The notes beneath the pieces were generated by a model. That model did not search any database and had not been told where the DNA came from. It was given only the letters and a program-made list of their open reading frames with translations. Positions 34,565 to 45,594 of a stretch of DNA of 64,000 nucleotides are shown piece after piece. The translations under genes were made by a program, and so were the position numbers. The DNA is taken from the NCBI RefSeq assembly GCF_000276665.1, contig NW_004955472.1, positions 6,528,050-6,592,049 of the forward strand, given 5' to 3'. Source of the DNA: Chinchilla lanigera (Eukaryota; Chordata; Mammalia; Rodentia; Chinchillidae). How positions within the stretch are numbered: position 1 is the first letter of the stretch; every line of letters begins with the position of its first letter.

Positions 34565-36160
34565 ACAGACCAACTGGGAATATGAGAGCAAATAAGTTGG
34601 GTGCTTCTCATTTTCTTCACTTACAAAATTAAAGTACCTGAGGTAAGACTTATCATGTGACCTAAAAATATGGTTTTTAGGTGCATAGTTGATAGTCAAT
34701 TTTTGATAAATATTTTAAAAAGTATTTACTAAATACTTCAAAATTCTGGAAAATATCACTGTACAGCTAACCAAGAAAGAACATGGCTTCTTCCATCAAT
34801 TTGGGGCACTGATTGTAGAAATCTGGCAAAACAGAAGTTAAGTGGGCAGATGTGAGTAGTATTTCCTGTCCTACGTACAGCTTGCTTAATAAGGTTCTTT
34901 ATTAATTGGCCTCAGGCTTTGTGTTTTGTATTTTCATTTTGAAATAGTATAATTTTTTCATTGAGTTTGAGATGCCAATTATTCTATCATTTTATACTTT
35001 AAATATATGTTTTCTGGCTTTCAAACGTATGCTTACTATAAACATTTCAATCACTAATATTCATACATTCCTTACTCTGTTACTAAAAGATTACATAAAG
35101 TCTTTTTATATATTTTATGTTATAGATATGTATACAAACACATATACATATTTTTCATAAACATATTACATATGCATACATAAACATATTTTTATGGATA
35201 GTAAGATAATGTTATGTAGTGTCATGCATTGAAGATCTTTTAATTATAGTGCTGCGTGTAAGTCTCATGTCTTTATTCATAAAGTTGGGAGAAAAATATT
35301 ATTTACCTCATGAACTTACTTGAATTAAATTAGAAAACTTCATGACACACATATACCTTCTATGAAGTATTTATGCATATTTTATGCATTAGTCTCGTTG
35401 TGTCATGCCTGCCATATCGCAAGTGATAGGCATTATCAGTATTCTTTGCCTGAGGTCCCAAAAGGGTGTTTTGTTTCAGTATTTTTTTCTCACCTCCTCA
35501 TTACTCAAAGAGAACAATGACTTGCAAACATCGGTTGGGTAAATACTGTATTATCATAATTACAATTTTCCTGAGAAAAGTGGCTTGCAGTGTGAATATT
35601 CAGCATCTTAATTACAATTTCCATAAGGATTGTAGAACAGTTATTATAAACAACACAATAATCTCTTGGTCCATAAGGGAGAATAGATTATTAGGAGAAT
35701 GAGGGAAGGGAAGTTTCAGAAGTCTGTATCCTAATTAGTATTCAGGAGTGGAAACCCAGAACCACAGAACAAATTGTACTACCTTCTTGAAATATGCTTA
35801 CCTGAATTCATGGGAAAATCTTGTAATGATGGTAAACTTTCTTAGGTTGATTAAGCACTGTCCATGTAATTTTTTCTTTTACATAATTTAGTTTTATCAT
35901 TTTTACTAAACAAGCCCTCTGTATCTCTCTATTCATTGTCATTTGTAATTACTATACCACCAAGAAATTTTTAAAAGCAAATTATCACAAAATATGAGAA
36001 ACACAAAGTATTTAAACACAGTTTAGAGGGAAAAGTTTCATCATGTATTTCTCCACAGTTAAGTGCTTCTCTTTTGTCAAACAGAAAATAGGTAAACTTT
36101 TTTTAAAAAGAAAAGAAAATGCCTTTTTCCACCGGTTATATTAGTTTAATTAGCTTTATC
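34565..36160. other. unassigned AT-rich sequence
   Basis: No gene or confident repeat recognised. A TA/CA-rich impure tract lies at about 35105-35190. Confidence 0.45.
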
Positions 36161-36164
36161 TTAA

Positions 36165-36231
36165 ATTTCGTTCTTTCCTTTCTTTTTATTTTTTAGGTAA
36201 AGTGAGAAAAGACAGAATGCAGCTTCAAGGT
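36165..36231 (+). promoter_or_regulatory. candidate recursive splice site (juxtaposed 3' and 5' splice sites)
   Basis: A roughly 28-nt pyrimidine-rich tract ends in tttttag at 36196 and is followed immediately by gtaaagtgag from 36197. This puts a strong acceptor directly against a good donor, the signature of recursive splice sites in long introns. A second, weaker donor-like aag|gttggt lies about 33 nt downstream (36229/36230), the arrangement expected of a short recursive-splice exon. It could be a chance T-rich match; no transcription evidence is available. Confidence 0.35.
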
Positions 36232-36234
36232 TGG

Positions 36235-37415
36235 TACTTTTCGTGATGTCTTAAAGCATGTATGCTAATATGAACTAGGACAAAAGCAGCAGAGCTTTAA
36301 GTGACATTATGTTTTTGTTCTCTTATGGATGGAAACATGCAATGCAGATCTTTAACAGGAGACATTATAACAACCAAATATAATTGCTGATTCAATCTTT
36401 GGTAAAATAGCTTGGAGCTATTAAATATCTTTTCACTTCATCCATTCATCATTCCATCCATCTACCATGTATATTTTTTTTTAGTGAATGTTTATCATAC
36501 ATATTGTGTGGAAGGTCTTGTAATCTGATGTCACCCTATTCATGTTTTATTACACTGATATTCATCAGATTTCCCATTTGACCCCTTTTTCAAGCATTTT
36601 CTGGTATCACATCCAACAAACATTCACCTGTTTTCAGAGGTCTTCAGTTGAATGTGCAATGTCTGATAACTGAGCAGGGTTTCCCCAGCAATGCCCAGCT
36701 GACACGTGCTTAAACATGTCTACTCTCAAATAGCTGGAAATGGTCAGTGTAATAAAAAGAAGTGACTATGTCTCAAATAATGGACTGTATGATGTATCTG
36801 TGTGGGAGTAGTTTAGTAATCTCCAATGTCAGTTATACTTCCTGAAAATTCTAGTAGGCATGTCTTGTTTTCCTTTACCTTTTAAGTCTTTTAGGACTTC
36901 CTGATCAAGAAACATACAGGTGTGTTGCTACTATACATTTTAAAACAAAATGGCATTAATTAAACAGATAGCAGACAGGACATATATAGAATGACTGTAA
37001 GAGTGGCAGTCATGGATTAAAACGAACTTTATGGGAGGCAGAGACTGAAGTTTTTCTACGGAGCAAGAATTAGTAAATCAAGATTAATACAGTATTTATT
37101 AAACTACTTTGAAATGGATAAATACTGTATCATTTTAATTTAGGTGGTTGTTTTATTGCTTTATTTTAATAAACATTAATATACTTATAAAAGCTTTCTA
37201 AATTTCATTACTATGTTTTATTTCCCCAGTCTTTTTTTTTTTTAAATAAAGTCTTGTGGTCCTCAAAAGAAGATTATACTACCAGAGGAGTTTTCAGAAA
37301 CATAACTGTCATAATTGGGAAGGGACTCCCACAGCTGTCTGCCTTCCTAATTTAATTTAATCTAAAATAGTCTAAATCACTCCAGCTATCAATATATTTA
37401 ATTGAAATATTGAGA
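36235..37415. other. unassigned AT-rich sequence
   Basis: No gene or repeat recognised. Confidence 0.5.
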
Positions 37416-37419
37416 GAGA

Positions 37420-37600
37420 GTTTGTAGTGGTTGAGAAGTTGGTCTCTAGAATCAGATTCCCTGGGATTTAACCCAATTTGCCCATGTATTATCTGTGAGT
37501 CTTGGGCCAGTTTATTAACAGCTGTAATCCTTAATTTTCCCACTGGAAAAAGAAAGAATTAATAGTATATACCCTATAAAATTCCTAGTACATAAAAAGA
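37420..37600 (-). mobile_element. MIR SINE, antisense
   Basis: Reverse-strand MIR order: 'gtagtggttgagaagttggt', 'tctctagaatcagattccct', 'ttatctgtgagtcttgggcc', 'ccttaattttcccactggaa' and 'ataccctataaaattcctag'. Confidence 0.65.
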
Positions 37601-37604
37601 TGAT

Positions 37605-38608
37605 ATATTTATGGGCTACTTTATCATATTATAAGAATGCAGTGAATTATCGTTGCCACCTTTATTATGGTGCTATGTACAATTACTGCTTGCAGCATTA
37701 CCAGGGCTAGCAGCATCTTCCCATCTCTGAAATGAACTTCCTTGATGGACTAGTTTCTAACATCCCACCAACAAGACACATTCACTGTACAAGAAGAGTT
37801 TGTTCCACGTGCAAACACAAATCACATGAGAATATCCATCAAACTGAAATCTCCTGCTGCCAAAAATTGCATGTGCTTTATTTTGTCTAATCTAAGATTT
37901 TTAACATTATTAACAAAGATGAGGTAAATAAGCAATTTGCGTGATTGCTGAGGAAATAGAAGGAAAGTTAATGCCACCTTCCAAATCTTGAGTAGATGGA
38001 GTCCAGCAGTGCCTGTGACGTGTGGGTAGAACATCCATACGTCACGGTAATGTGAGGCTCGGTAAGTGGAGAGGAAGCTGCAGATTGGTAGGTGATAGCT
38101 GACTTTCAGGAGAGCTTGGAAGCTATTCTTCCTTGCCAACAAAAGTAGTAGGAAGAGAAATCTGAGGGACAGAGTGGAAAAGCAATTTAAGGGGTATGGT
38201 TGGAGATCTGCTCCTCTTGGCGCAGTCTGTTGCCCTTTACGTGTATGTATTGTACTCCTGTACCACTGAGGTGAGGACAGCACGGATCTCTTGGTTGAAG
38301 CTAGCAAATGACCTCAAAGTAGTGCACGGACACATAGAGCAACAGCAGCAGCCTTTTTTCTGTAGCTTATGGTGAGCCCAGAGCAAGGAAATCCTGTTTT
38401 GTTCAGCCAACTTCAGCGAGGCAAAATCCATTTGTTTGATGGTATGGGAAAGGGAAATTGGCCAAGTTTACAGGCTGCTAGACTATTTACAACACTCATG
38501 GTGGGGACTGTGTAAATATGTTTGCTTAGAGTTTCTGTGGAGAAAGACATCTCTCTGATAACAGAGAAAATGACATCTGTACTTTGCTACGATAGAAACT
38601 TCCACTTT
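37605..38608. other. unassigned sequence with long minus-strand open frame
   Basis: Contains the longest frame of the window (161 codons, minus, 37822-38307) and an overlapping one (38237-38431). The peptide shows no family I recognise, only scattered Leu/Phe-rich hydrophobic stretches, with no splice or promoter context. I regard it as chance, with low certainty. Confidence 0.4.
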
Positions 38609-38611
38609 ATG

Positions 38612-38748
38612 GCAGGTACAATCCCAGCACTCAGGAGGCTGAGGTAGGAGGATCACCCTAAATTGGAGGCAAGTCTGGGCTATGGAGTGAGCTTAAGGCC
38701 AGCCTGAACTACATTAGCAACACCCTATCTCAAAAAAATCAAAAGGTT
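38612..38748 (+). mobile_element. B1-type SINE, 5'-truncated
   Basis: 'acaatcccagcactcaggag', 'gctgaggtaggaggatcacc', the duplicated 'gtctgggctatggagtgagc' / 'ggccagcctgaactacatta' pair and 'cctatctcaaaaaaatc'. The first part of the left arm is degraded. Confidence 0.9.
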
Positions 38749-39029
38749 AAATTTTTTTAAAAATAAAAATAATTTGCAGTCTAGTTTGTTCACGCACCAT
38801 GATAGATCAGTATTTTTCAAAGCTTACATTGTAAGGTCAATGTAGTAGACTGTCATCAGAACTTTTAAAAAAAAGAAAAGGGGTAAAAATATGAATCAAC
38901 AACGAAACAAATTGCCACATTTATTACAATTCAAGGAAAGCAAAGTAGCACTATAATTCATAATCTGGCCTCTGAGACAGCAAATTCAGTACTAACTTTA
39001 TATATAAGTACACCTAGGTGAAGATATTG

Positions 39030-39395
39030 TGCAATTCTCTAATGACAAAGTGCTACAGTTGGATATTTGTGTCCAAAATTCATATGCTGAAGTATGGTTC
39101 TCCAAGGGAACAGTATTGGGAGGTACGGCCTTTTTCCAAGAGATTAAGTCACAAGGGCAGCACCCCCAAGGAATGTGGCTCAACACAACTGCTGTGTACT
39201 TCCCACCATATGAGGTCCCCAAAAACATTGTTTATGAGGAAGCAGTCCTCCCCCCACATACATCACATCTACCTGAACCTTGATCAGAAACTTCCCAGTC
39301 TCTCTCACACCGAGAAATAAATATCTGCATTTCATGAACTACCAAGCTGATGGTATTTTATTCTTGCAGTCCAAATGGACTGGTACCAGACTTCT
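39030..39395 (+). mobile_element. ERVL-MaLR-like LTR, sense
   Basis: Sense LTR order: 'ccaaaattcatatgctgaag', 'tattgggaggtacggccttt', 'agagattaagtcacaagggc', 'ccaccatatgaggtcccc', 'gaaacttcccagtctctctc', 'gagaaataaatatctgc', 'tgatggtattttattcttgc' and 'ccaaatggactggtacc'. This is the classic MLT/MST-type 3' end with its AATAAA-like polyadenylation region. Three overlapping frames here are LTR by-products. Confidence 0.75.
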
Positions 39396-39961
39396 TACCT
39401 ACAAAGTTCTAAAATATCATTGGGTTGAAATGGAACTATGATTAGTACATTGAGCTCCATAGTTGGATGGTAATACTTACCTCCATCCTTGAAAGTTCAG
39501 TGCTACTATAGAGAAATTAAAACGGAAAATAACTTTAATAGTTCCAGACCTCCCCCCTCAGGAGACACTGAATATATGAAGAGGCCCAATTTTGAAATTG
39601 CCTGTGACACCCAGTCCATTCCTATAATATCTTCTCATCACTCAACCATTTATGCAATCTCTATGTAAATGTTTATGGTAACTTACATTAGCTACTACAG
39701 GTGTATTCATACCTTTCCCACAGGGATCACAGATATTTAGATATAAAAATTCTTCAGTTATTGTTTATGCTAATCTTTTCTGTTTTCTTCAAATAATGAA
39801 ATGCAGAATCATAGAGATAGCAGTCCTAAATGACGGAGTAGACAAATGCCAGGGAGGGGCCGTGGTAACATCGCATAACCCACTCCTTACCGTGAGGCAT
39901 CCCCGTCTCGGTGATAGGGAACTCAGGAATAGAAACTGTTCCTAAAACACAGTATTCTATA

Positions 39962-40165
39962 TCATCCTGTCACCTGAAATTGTTATTTATTTAATTGAGA
40001 ATTGAACCCAGCACCTTCATGCTGAGATTTATCCTTGGCTCTGTTTTTATTTTTATATTTTGAGAGTGAGTATCACTAAATTGCTAACTTGTCTAGACTG
40101 GTTTCAAACTTGTAATCCTCCTGCCTCAGCCTCCCAGAGTTCTGGAATTACAGACATTCATCAAG
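39962..40165 (-). mobile_element. ID/B1 composite (B4-like) SINE, antisense
   Basis: The left 50 bp resembles a reverse-strand tRNA-derived B box region ('gagaattgaacccagcacct' ... 'tttatccttggctctg'), directly followed by reverse-strand B1 sequence ('gtctagactggtttcaaact', 'tcctcctgcctcagcctccc'). B1 followed by an ID-like 3' part is the architecture of rodent B4 SINEs. Confidence 0.6.
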
Positions 40166-40411
40166 ATGTCCAGATGTTCTGTCATTTTTAAGTATTTCTC
40201 ATATCCTCTTACTTACCTGACTTCATTATGAGGTTCTTGAAGGTAGAACTCATGGTTGCCATTTCTCTATACTTTTTCCATACTTATAAGGTTCGGGGTA
40301 AATGTTGGGGAGCTTGTTTTGATTCTCAGTATTATCCAGAACATTCAGTTTCTGTCTATCTTCGGTAGAAGATCGAGAAAAAATATCAAAAGAATCATTC
40401 AAATAGCTGTA

Positions 40412-40505
40412 TTGGGGATGGCGATGTAGCTCAGTGCTAGAGCCGTTGCCTTGTCTGTGCAGGACCACGACATGAGTTCCATCCCCAGTACTGAAACAAA
40501 AAAGG
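40412..40505 (+). mobile_element. older ID-like SINE
   Basis: 'ttggggatggcgatgtagct' with the A-box, 'gagttccatccccagtactg' with the B-box region, then an A-rich tail. Diverged from the young ID copies in the middle. Confidence 0.75.
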
Positions 40506-42150
40506 CTGGAATTACTTTAGTTTCATGCTGGCTTTCCAACTAAACCACTGGTAGGAAGTGAGAGGAGTAGAGAATACCTACTGAAAGTGGGAGTGGGAAC
40601 TCGGGAAGACAGCGGGGAAGGTCCCAGGGCTAAGCACTGGATGACTGGGTGGACTCAATTTTTAAAGTACTGAAGAAAAGGTAGAAATAACAGAACTAAC
40701 TTCCTTGTTTTTATAGACTCCAGATCTAATTTCCTTTTGTCCTTCCTGTGTATTTTGAAAAAAGGATGTGATTCTTATTTCCATTTCAGAGCTATTTAAT
40801 ATTGTCACACAGGCAGCATTGTATTTATATTTGAGCACCACAAATTTAGAATGCTATAAGTAACCTATTTTGTTCTGTAAAGTATACAGAAATGTCATTT
40901 GAGGAAGCACAGATTATGAAATAATCAATTAAAGACAATTCCAATATTCACTTGACCCTAACACCCACCAGGTAGTCAGGAGAGGGAAGCAAACCAGCCT
41001 GAAAATGGCGTGCGTAATTTAGGAGATGAGAGTGGATAGACACGGGGTTACTGTGCCATGTGCTGTCTTATTCGTCTTATCTTATCCACTTGAGATTTAA
41101 TGTCTGAGATTTAATTCGGCTGGAGAAACACCGACATTGGAAATACCACGCATAGCTGAAATTAGGATCCAGACATTCCACAGGAAAGGGGACTTCTTAA
41201 CTCTACCAAAATTATTAAATACAAGTGTTCTTATTGAAAATGAGACCCTCGACATATCTGAACTTGGGTGCCTGAACTGTGAAAGGCAACCTTGTCTATT
41301 CAAGGCAGGAGAACAAAGGATCGTTCTCTAGAGATTCTTAACATCCCTTCCCCAAAAGAAATAACTACAGACAAGGACATTTTAGTTTCTCTCAATAAAA
41401 AGACAGTCAGTGACTTATTGAGGGCTATGCTTGGGGTAACCAACTTATAGGCCCCCTGATATACCCAGAAATGCCAGGAGGCCTTTTAGGTCCTGCCCTT
41501 AAGAAGCAGGCAGGAACTCTAAACCATCAGTAAAACCAGGAAAGAGCAAAGCGTGCAGGGAATAGAATCAAACTTTAGAAAGGTCGTTATACTGTCAAAT
41601 GAGGAGGCATTATACCCCCACCTTAGAATGGAATGCTATTGAAAAAAGCTAAAGCAAATAAAGAAGCAGTTGGAAATAAAATAAAAACTAAAAAAGAATA
41701 TCTTTAAATTTCAAGTTATACTTAAGGAGAGTATCAAGAAATTAGAAAAAATAATTTAAAATTGAATTCAACAAACCAGAATTTACTTAGGATAACTCAT
41801 TAACGTAACACTTCACTTGTAACAGTTTGTGAAATAGAAAATGAGCTGGGAGCAGATGATTATTAAATAATAATTGCAAACTAATTTCTAGAACTGAGAT
41901 GTGAATGTTCAGGTGTAATGGCCCTAGCTGTACTCCCAACATTAAATGAGGTGGGGGAAGTCATCGGAAGATTTCAGGATAGAAGAGAGAATGGAAGTAA
42001 CATAGAAGCTTACAGAAAGAGAAGAAAGGTCTCTTACAAAGGACTAAGAAGTAGGGTAGGGTCTATGTCCTCAGTGTCAGCTCTACAAAGTACGGTTCAG
42101 TGGAACAATGCTCTCGAAATTCAGCATGCTCCACCAAGAAAGAAGACAGG
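40506..42150. other. unassigned sequence
   Basis: No gene or confident repeat recognised. Confidence 0.45.
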
Positions 42151-42154
42151 CCAG

Positions 42155-42240
42155 GGAAACAGCTGAGTGGCACAGTGCCTGCCTGGCAAGTGCAAGGTCC
42201 TGAGTTTGATTTCTGGTTCCAAAAAAAGAAGAAGAAGAGG
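42155..42240 (+). mobile_element. ID-like SINE, 5'-degraded
   Basis: 'cagctgagtggcacagtgcc', 'tgcctggcaagtgcaaggtc' and 'ctgagtttgatttctggttc' reproduce the ID core in sense orientation, followed by an A/G-rich tail. Confidence 0.75.
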
Positions 42241-42741
42241 AAATGGCACTCAGACGATGGGTCACCAGCATAAGAGAGAGAAAAAACTCCCCAGTTGCCA
42301 GGGAAAGGTTTTCCAGCACATCACCTTATACAGTGCCCTCTAGGGAACAGGGCAACAGACCAGCTGCAGTAAAAATATTACACAGGGGTCCAGGAGGGGT
42401 GTTTAAAACTACACATGCTGCCAGAAGAAGGCCTGGCAGTATGAGCAATACATCTACACATATCAAGAGAAGATTTTCAATTCTTCAGGAAACTTTGGAA
42501 ATGAGTAGTGATAGATTCATAGAAATCATGCAAGCCGTGAAATAGTTCGTTAACTTGAAGGAAAGATAAAAATGGAAATAAATGTCTAGAATATTCTGTC
42601 ATTCAGCTGTGAATATTAACAGCTTCATAGTGTTGTAAACACTAGATTTAACCAAAATCGAATAAAACTACATAGAGAATGGAAAGGTGTTAGAGAAATA
42701 ACTTTAAAAAGCTAAATCTTCATATTTCATATGAGAAATTT

Positions 42742-42852
42742 TTGTTTTTGTTTTTGTTTTTTTTGTTTGTTTTTCTCCGGTACCGGGAACCGAACTCACG
42801 ACCTTGCGCTTGCCAGGCAGGCGCTTTTACCGCTGAGCTAAATCCCCAGCCC
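42742..42852 (-). mobile_element. young ID-type SINE (first of a pair)
   Basis: Reverse-strand ID with intact B box (gtgagttcggttc), middle and A box, T-rich tail on the left and a 9-bp target duplication gagaaattt (42733-42741 and 42853-42861). The core differs from the copy at 42958-43070 at only one position. Confidence 0.95.
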
Positions 42853-42957
42853 GAGAAATTTATTGATAGCACTTCATCTCTGACTTTTAAGGATAGGTTA
42901 TTATCAAAATAACTGGAAGAGGTGAGTGTACGTCCCATGAGATGTGTATTAACTTTT

Positions 42958-43070
42958 TTTTTTTTTTTTTTTTTTTTTTTGGTTTTTTTCTCCGGTACCG
43001 GGAACCGAACTCACGACCTTGCGCTTGCCAGGCAGGCGCTTTTGCCGCTGAGCTAAATCCCCAGCCCCTC
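42958..43070 (-). mobile_element. young ID-type SINE (second of a pair)
   Basis: Same orientation and nearly identical core as 42742-42852, about 105 bp away. It has its own perfect 15-bp target duplication tgtgtattaactttt (42943-42957 and 43071-43085), so the two are independent insertions and not a tandem duplication. Confidence 0.96.
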
Positions 43071-43136
43071 TGTGTATTAACTTTTGATCATTATAACACA
43101 ATACCTTACTTTATAAAGAGAAAAGGACCCCCATCT

Positions 43137-43146
43137 CTCCTCTCTC

Positions 43147-43181
<35 letters not shown>

Positions 43182-43193
43182 TCTCCCTCTCTT
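43137..43193. repeat. (CT)n microsatellite
   Basis: About 55 bp of CT units with two interruptions, within a pyrimidine-rich segment. Confidence 0.9.
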
Positions 43194-43247
43194 TAGGGGA
43201 CTAAGGGCTTTTGCATTGACTTGCATCACCAGTCTTTTCTATTTTCT

Positions 43248-43332
43248 ACTTTAAGACAAGATCATACTAAGTTGGTAAATTGCCGCAGGCTGGGCTTGAA
43301 TTTGCAATCCTCCTGCCTCATCCTCCCAGATT
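43248..43332 (-). mobile_element. B1-type SINE fragment, antisense
   Basis: 'actttaagacaagatcatac', 'ggctgggcttgaatttgcaa' and 'tcctcctgcctcatcctccc' are reverse-strand B1 blocks. The left-arm end is missing. Confidence 0.65.
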
Positions 43333-43334
43333 AA

Positions 43335-44145
43335 AAACAAAACAAAACCCTATAGGGAGTAAGAGTGAAGTTCTAACAGCTCCTGGAGAAGGGTTGACGG
43401 GCTCATTCTTCCTATGCTCACGAGACTTGCCTGGCACACACAGGGCAGACCCTGACTTACCTACTGCACAGCCCCTGCTGGCAACACTCTTCTTTCTCTC
43501 CTCTGCCTCTAACTCCTCCAAACACTCTCAAACTGGGCCCATTTTACATAAGAAGAGAAGGGAGTAAAGAAGGAAGGATCCCAAAGTAGAAATGTGCTTT
43601 TTACCTCCTAGCTCTTGTCCTTATTTTTAGTAGGGAAAAGAGGAGTAAACATCTAAGTATGTAAAGAAATTGCACACAAACCACCCTTCACTTCCGGTGG
43701 CCCCGTGGTCTTCTACTACCTGTTTCCTGTGTTGCTTTCTTCTAACTCCCTTCCCCCACCCACCCTCTCCCACATGAGCTCTGTGAGCCTCCTTCCCCCA
43801 GGTCTCTTAGAGCCCCTTCCAGGACAGGAGTGTGGCTCCGAGATCTTCACCCGTGAGACACCGCAGCTTTGTTGTCAGGTGTTTCTCTCACTATGCAGCT
43901 TATCTGGAGACAAGGACTGCCGCTGCAACCCAGAGCGAGGTGTTAGCATTGGTCCGTATGTTCACCGCACACTCAGTATTTAGGAAACCGATTGTAGAGG
44001 TTTTAGCGTGAAGCACAAGTTGTTCACAATCTGATCCACGTGGAGTTTGCAGCTTCCTTTCCCACTCCTGCCCTGCCCAGCCCCTTTGCTTCCAACCCCA
44101 CTGAGCTCCACAGACCCTCTCCTGAGAATGTCCTTTCTTTCTGCC
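43335..44145. other. moderately GC-rich unassigned sequence
   Basis: Less AT-rich than its surroundings, C/T-rich on the plus strand. Several short frames open on both strands without coding context. Part of it could be upstream L2 sequence. Confidence 0.4.
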
Positions 44146-44149
44146 CTCT

Positions 44150-44460
44150 TCTCTGATTCACACTCCCTTGCCTGCCCACTCAGGTATTTCCTTCTCCTCT
44201 GTGATGCTTTCTTACTCTCTTGCACTCACACTTAGGGATGACTCGTGTGTTAAGACGTCGCTCACACTCGCTTCCGTCAAAGCACGTCACGTGTTGAGTT
44301 ATAATTTATGCCTTTGGGAGTTTGTCTTCTCTGCCTGCGTCCAACCATCCTGTTCTCTTTGGTGTGCACGGCTCCTCCCGCAGTGTGTGGTTTACAGCAG
44401 GGACCCAGAAAATGTTATTTCAGTGAATAAAATAAATAAGCAAATGAATGGAAATATGCA
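44150..44460 (+). mobile_element. L2 3' end
   Basis: 'tcaggtatttccttctcctc', 'tgtgatgctttctta', 'gggagtttgtcttctctgcc' and the terminal 'agcagggacccagaaaatg' plus 'aaatgaatgg' order match the L2 3' end in sense orientation. Confidence 0.55.
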
Positions 44461-44654
44461 CTATAGTGTTTGCCTTTTTAAACAGCTCTTCTAACGGATT
44501 AGTCATTAAACAAAGAAAGCTTCAGTAGGCATCTTGCACATCTGCACGATTGTAATGCAAACTATTTACTGAGGAGACAAACAGAGAGTTTTTTCTTCTT
44601 GTTGAAATATAAAAGAGTTTTTGTTTCAAGGAAAATTACATTGGGAAAAAATAA

Positions 44655-44873
44655 CTGTCTACAGTGGAGGAAACTAAGTTTGTATCGTCAGGGACATTCT
44701 CTTGTCTTTTTATATTAAGAGAGGGAACAAGATTTAAACTGAGTCGTCAGCGTGATGATGTTTCCAGACAGCTAATAAAGAGAAAGATTAGAGAGCTGGG
44801 TGAAATGGCAGGTGCCTCGGCAGATTCCATATCTCAGACATTAAACACAGAAGAAAGTGATGTTGTTTCCTGA
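44655..44873 (+). other. short open frame with coding-like residue mix
   Basis: Open for 73 codons from the stop at 44652, without an ATG start (GTG at 44664), after a weak acceptor-like ctacag. Its tail reads like structured protein, for example KRKIRELGEMAGASADSISQ. The opposite strand is also partly open (44834-45067), so it may be a by-product or the reverse. No homologue recognised. Confidence 0.15.
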
Positions 44874-44943
44874 AGATCGCCAGAAGTGCTCGGCGTCAGT
44901 TTCAGCAGCATGGGGCAATTTTGACGAGGGCATTTCATCTTAC

Positions 44944-45021
44944 CTTGTGTTCCAGTTAGAAAACAACACAGAAAAAAATAAAGCAAACAGCACAAGGTGG
45001 TAATCAGAACAGCGATACCAT
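44944..45021 (-). other. candidate 78-nt cassette exon encoding a hydrophobic segment
   Basis: On the minus strand a good acceptor (ttttgtttcag) lies just upstream of 45021 and a near-consensus donor (aag|gtaaga) follows 44944. The bounded exon is 78 nt, phase 1 at both ends, with no stop in frame. It would encode about 26 residues running DGIAVLITTLCCLLYFFLCC and on, a stretch that could span a membrane. The frame is open for 77 codons (44834-45067). Phase 1/1 hydrophobic exons are typical of single-pass receptors. No gene family recognised and no flanking exons seen; it may be chance in T-rich sequence. Confidence 0.25.
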
Positions 45022-45024
45022 CTG

Positions 45025-45495
45025 AAACAAAACCACATACAAAGAACATAGAATTATTTCTAGGCAATCACTTGCAACATATTCTTTGTACCTACAGAAT
45101 TGACTGTTATGTCCACTTCTATGAACACCTCCGATACTTATCTATCCACGGAAGGACTCTGCATTCAGTGATTCATTTTGCATGCAGTCTCTAGGAGAGT
45201 TTAGGATTATGATTGTTTTAAATTATGAGAGAAGCAAATCAAGTTGATATTTCTCTTGGTAAACCATATGGTCCCAGGGGCCCAGTCCACCCTGACAAAA
45301 GAGCAAACAGAAAATATGTGTACCTAATAAAATAATTACAATAAATGTGTGCTTTTTAAAGCTTTTCTTACCAGATGGACAACTTCACAACCGTCTTCTA
45401 TTTAGAGACAAGGCAATGGTAAGAACTTAGGGATAACACTGACTACAAGACAGAACAAAGAGGCTTTACAGCAGAGAATGGTCTAAGTTTGGAAA
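45025..45495. other. unassigned sequence
   Basis: No feature recognised downstream of the candidate exon on the plus strand (upstream on the minus strand). Confidence 0.45.
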
Positions 45496-45499
45496 GGAT

Positions 45500-45590
45500 A
45501 AAAACATATTCTGAACACCTGCTATGTGATGAGCATTGTGCTGAGTGGATTTTAAAACTATTTTAGCACATGTATCTGTCTGATGTAAAC
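45500..45590 (+). mobile_element. MIR SINE 5' fragment
   Basis: 'attctgaacacctgctatgt', 'gatgagcattgtgctgagtg' and 'ttagcacatg' match the 5' MIR region. Confidence 0.45.
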
Positions 45591-45594
45591 AATA

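Noticed and set aside
37822..38307. 161-codon minus-strand open frame, the longest in the window
   Set aside because: No recognisable domain, no splice or promoter context, overlapping frames and generic hydrophobic stretches. Length alone is compatible with chance in 64 kb searched in six frames.
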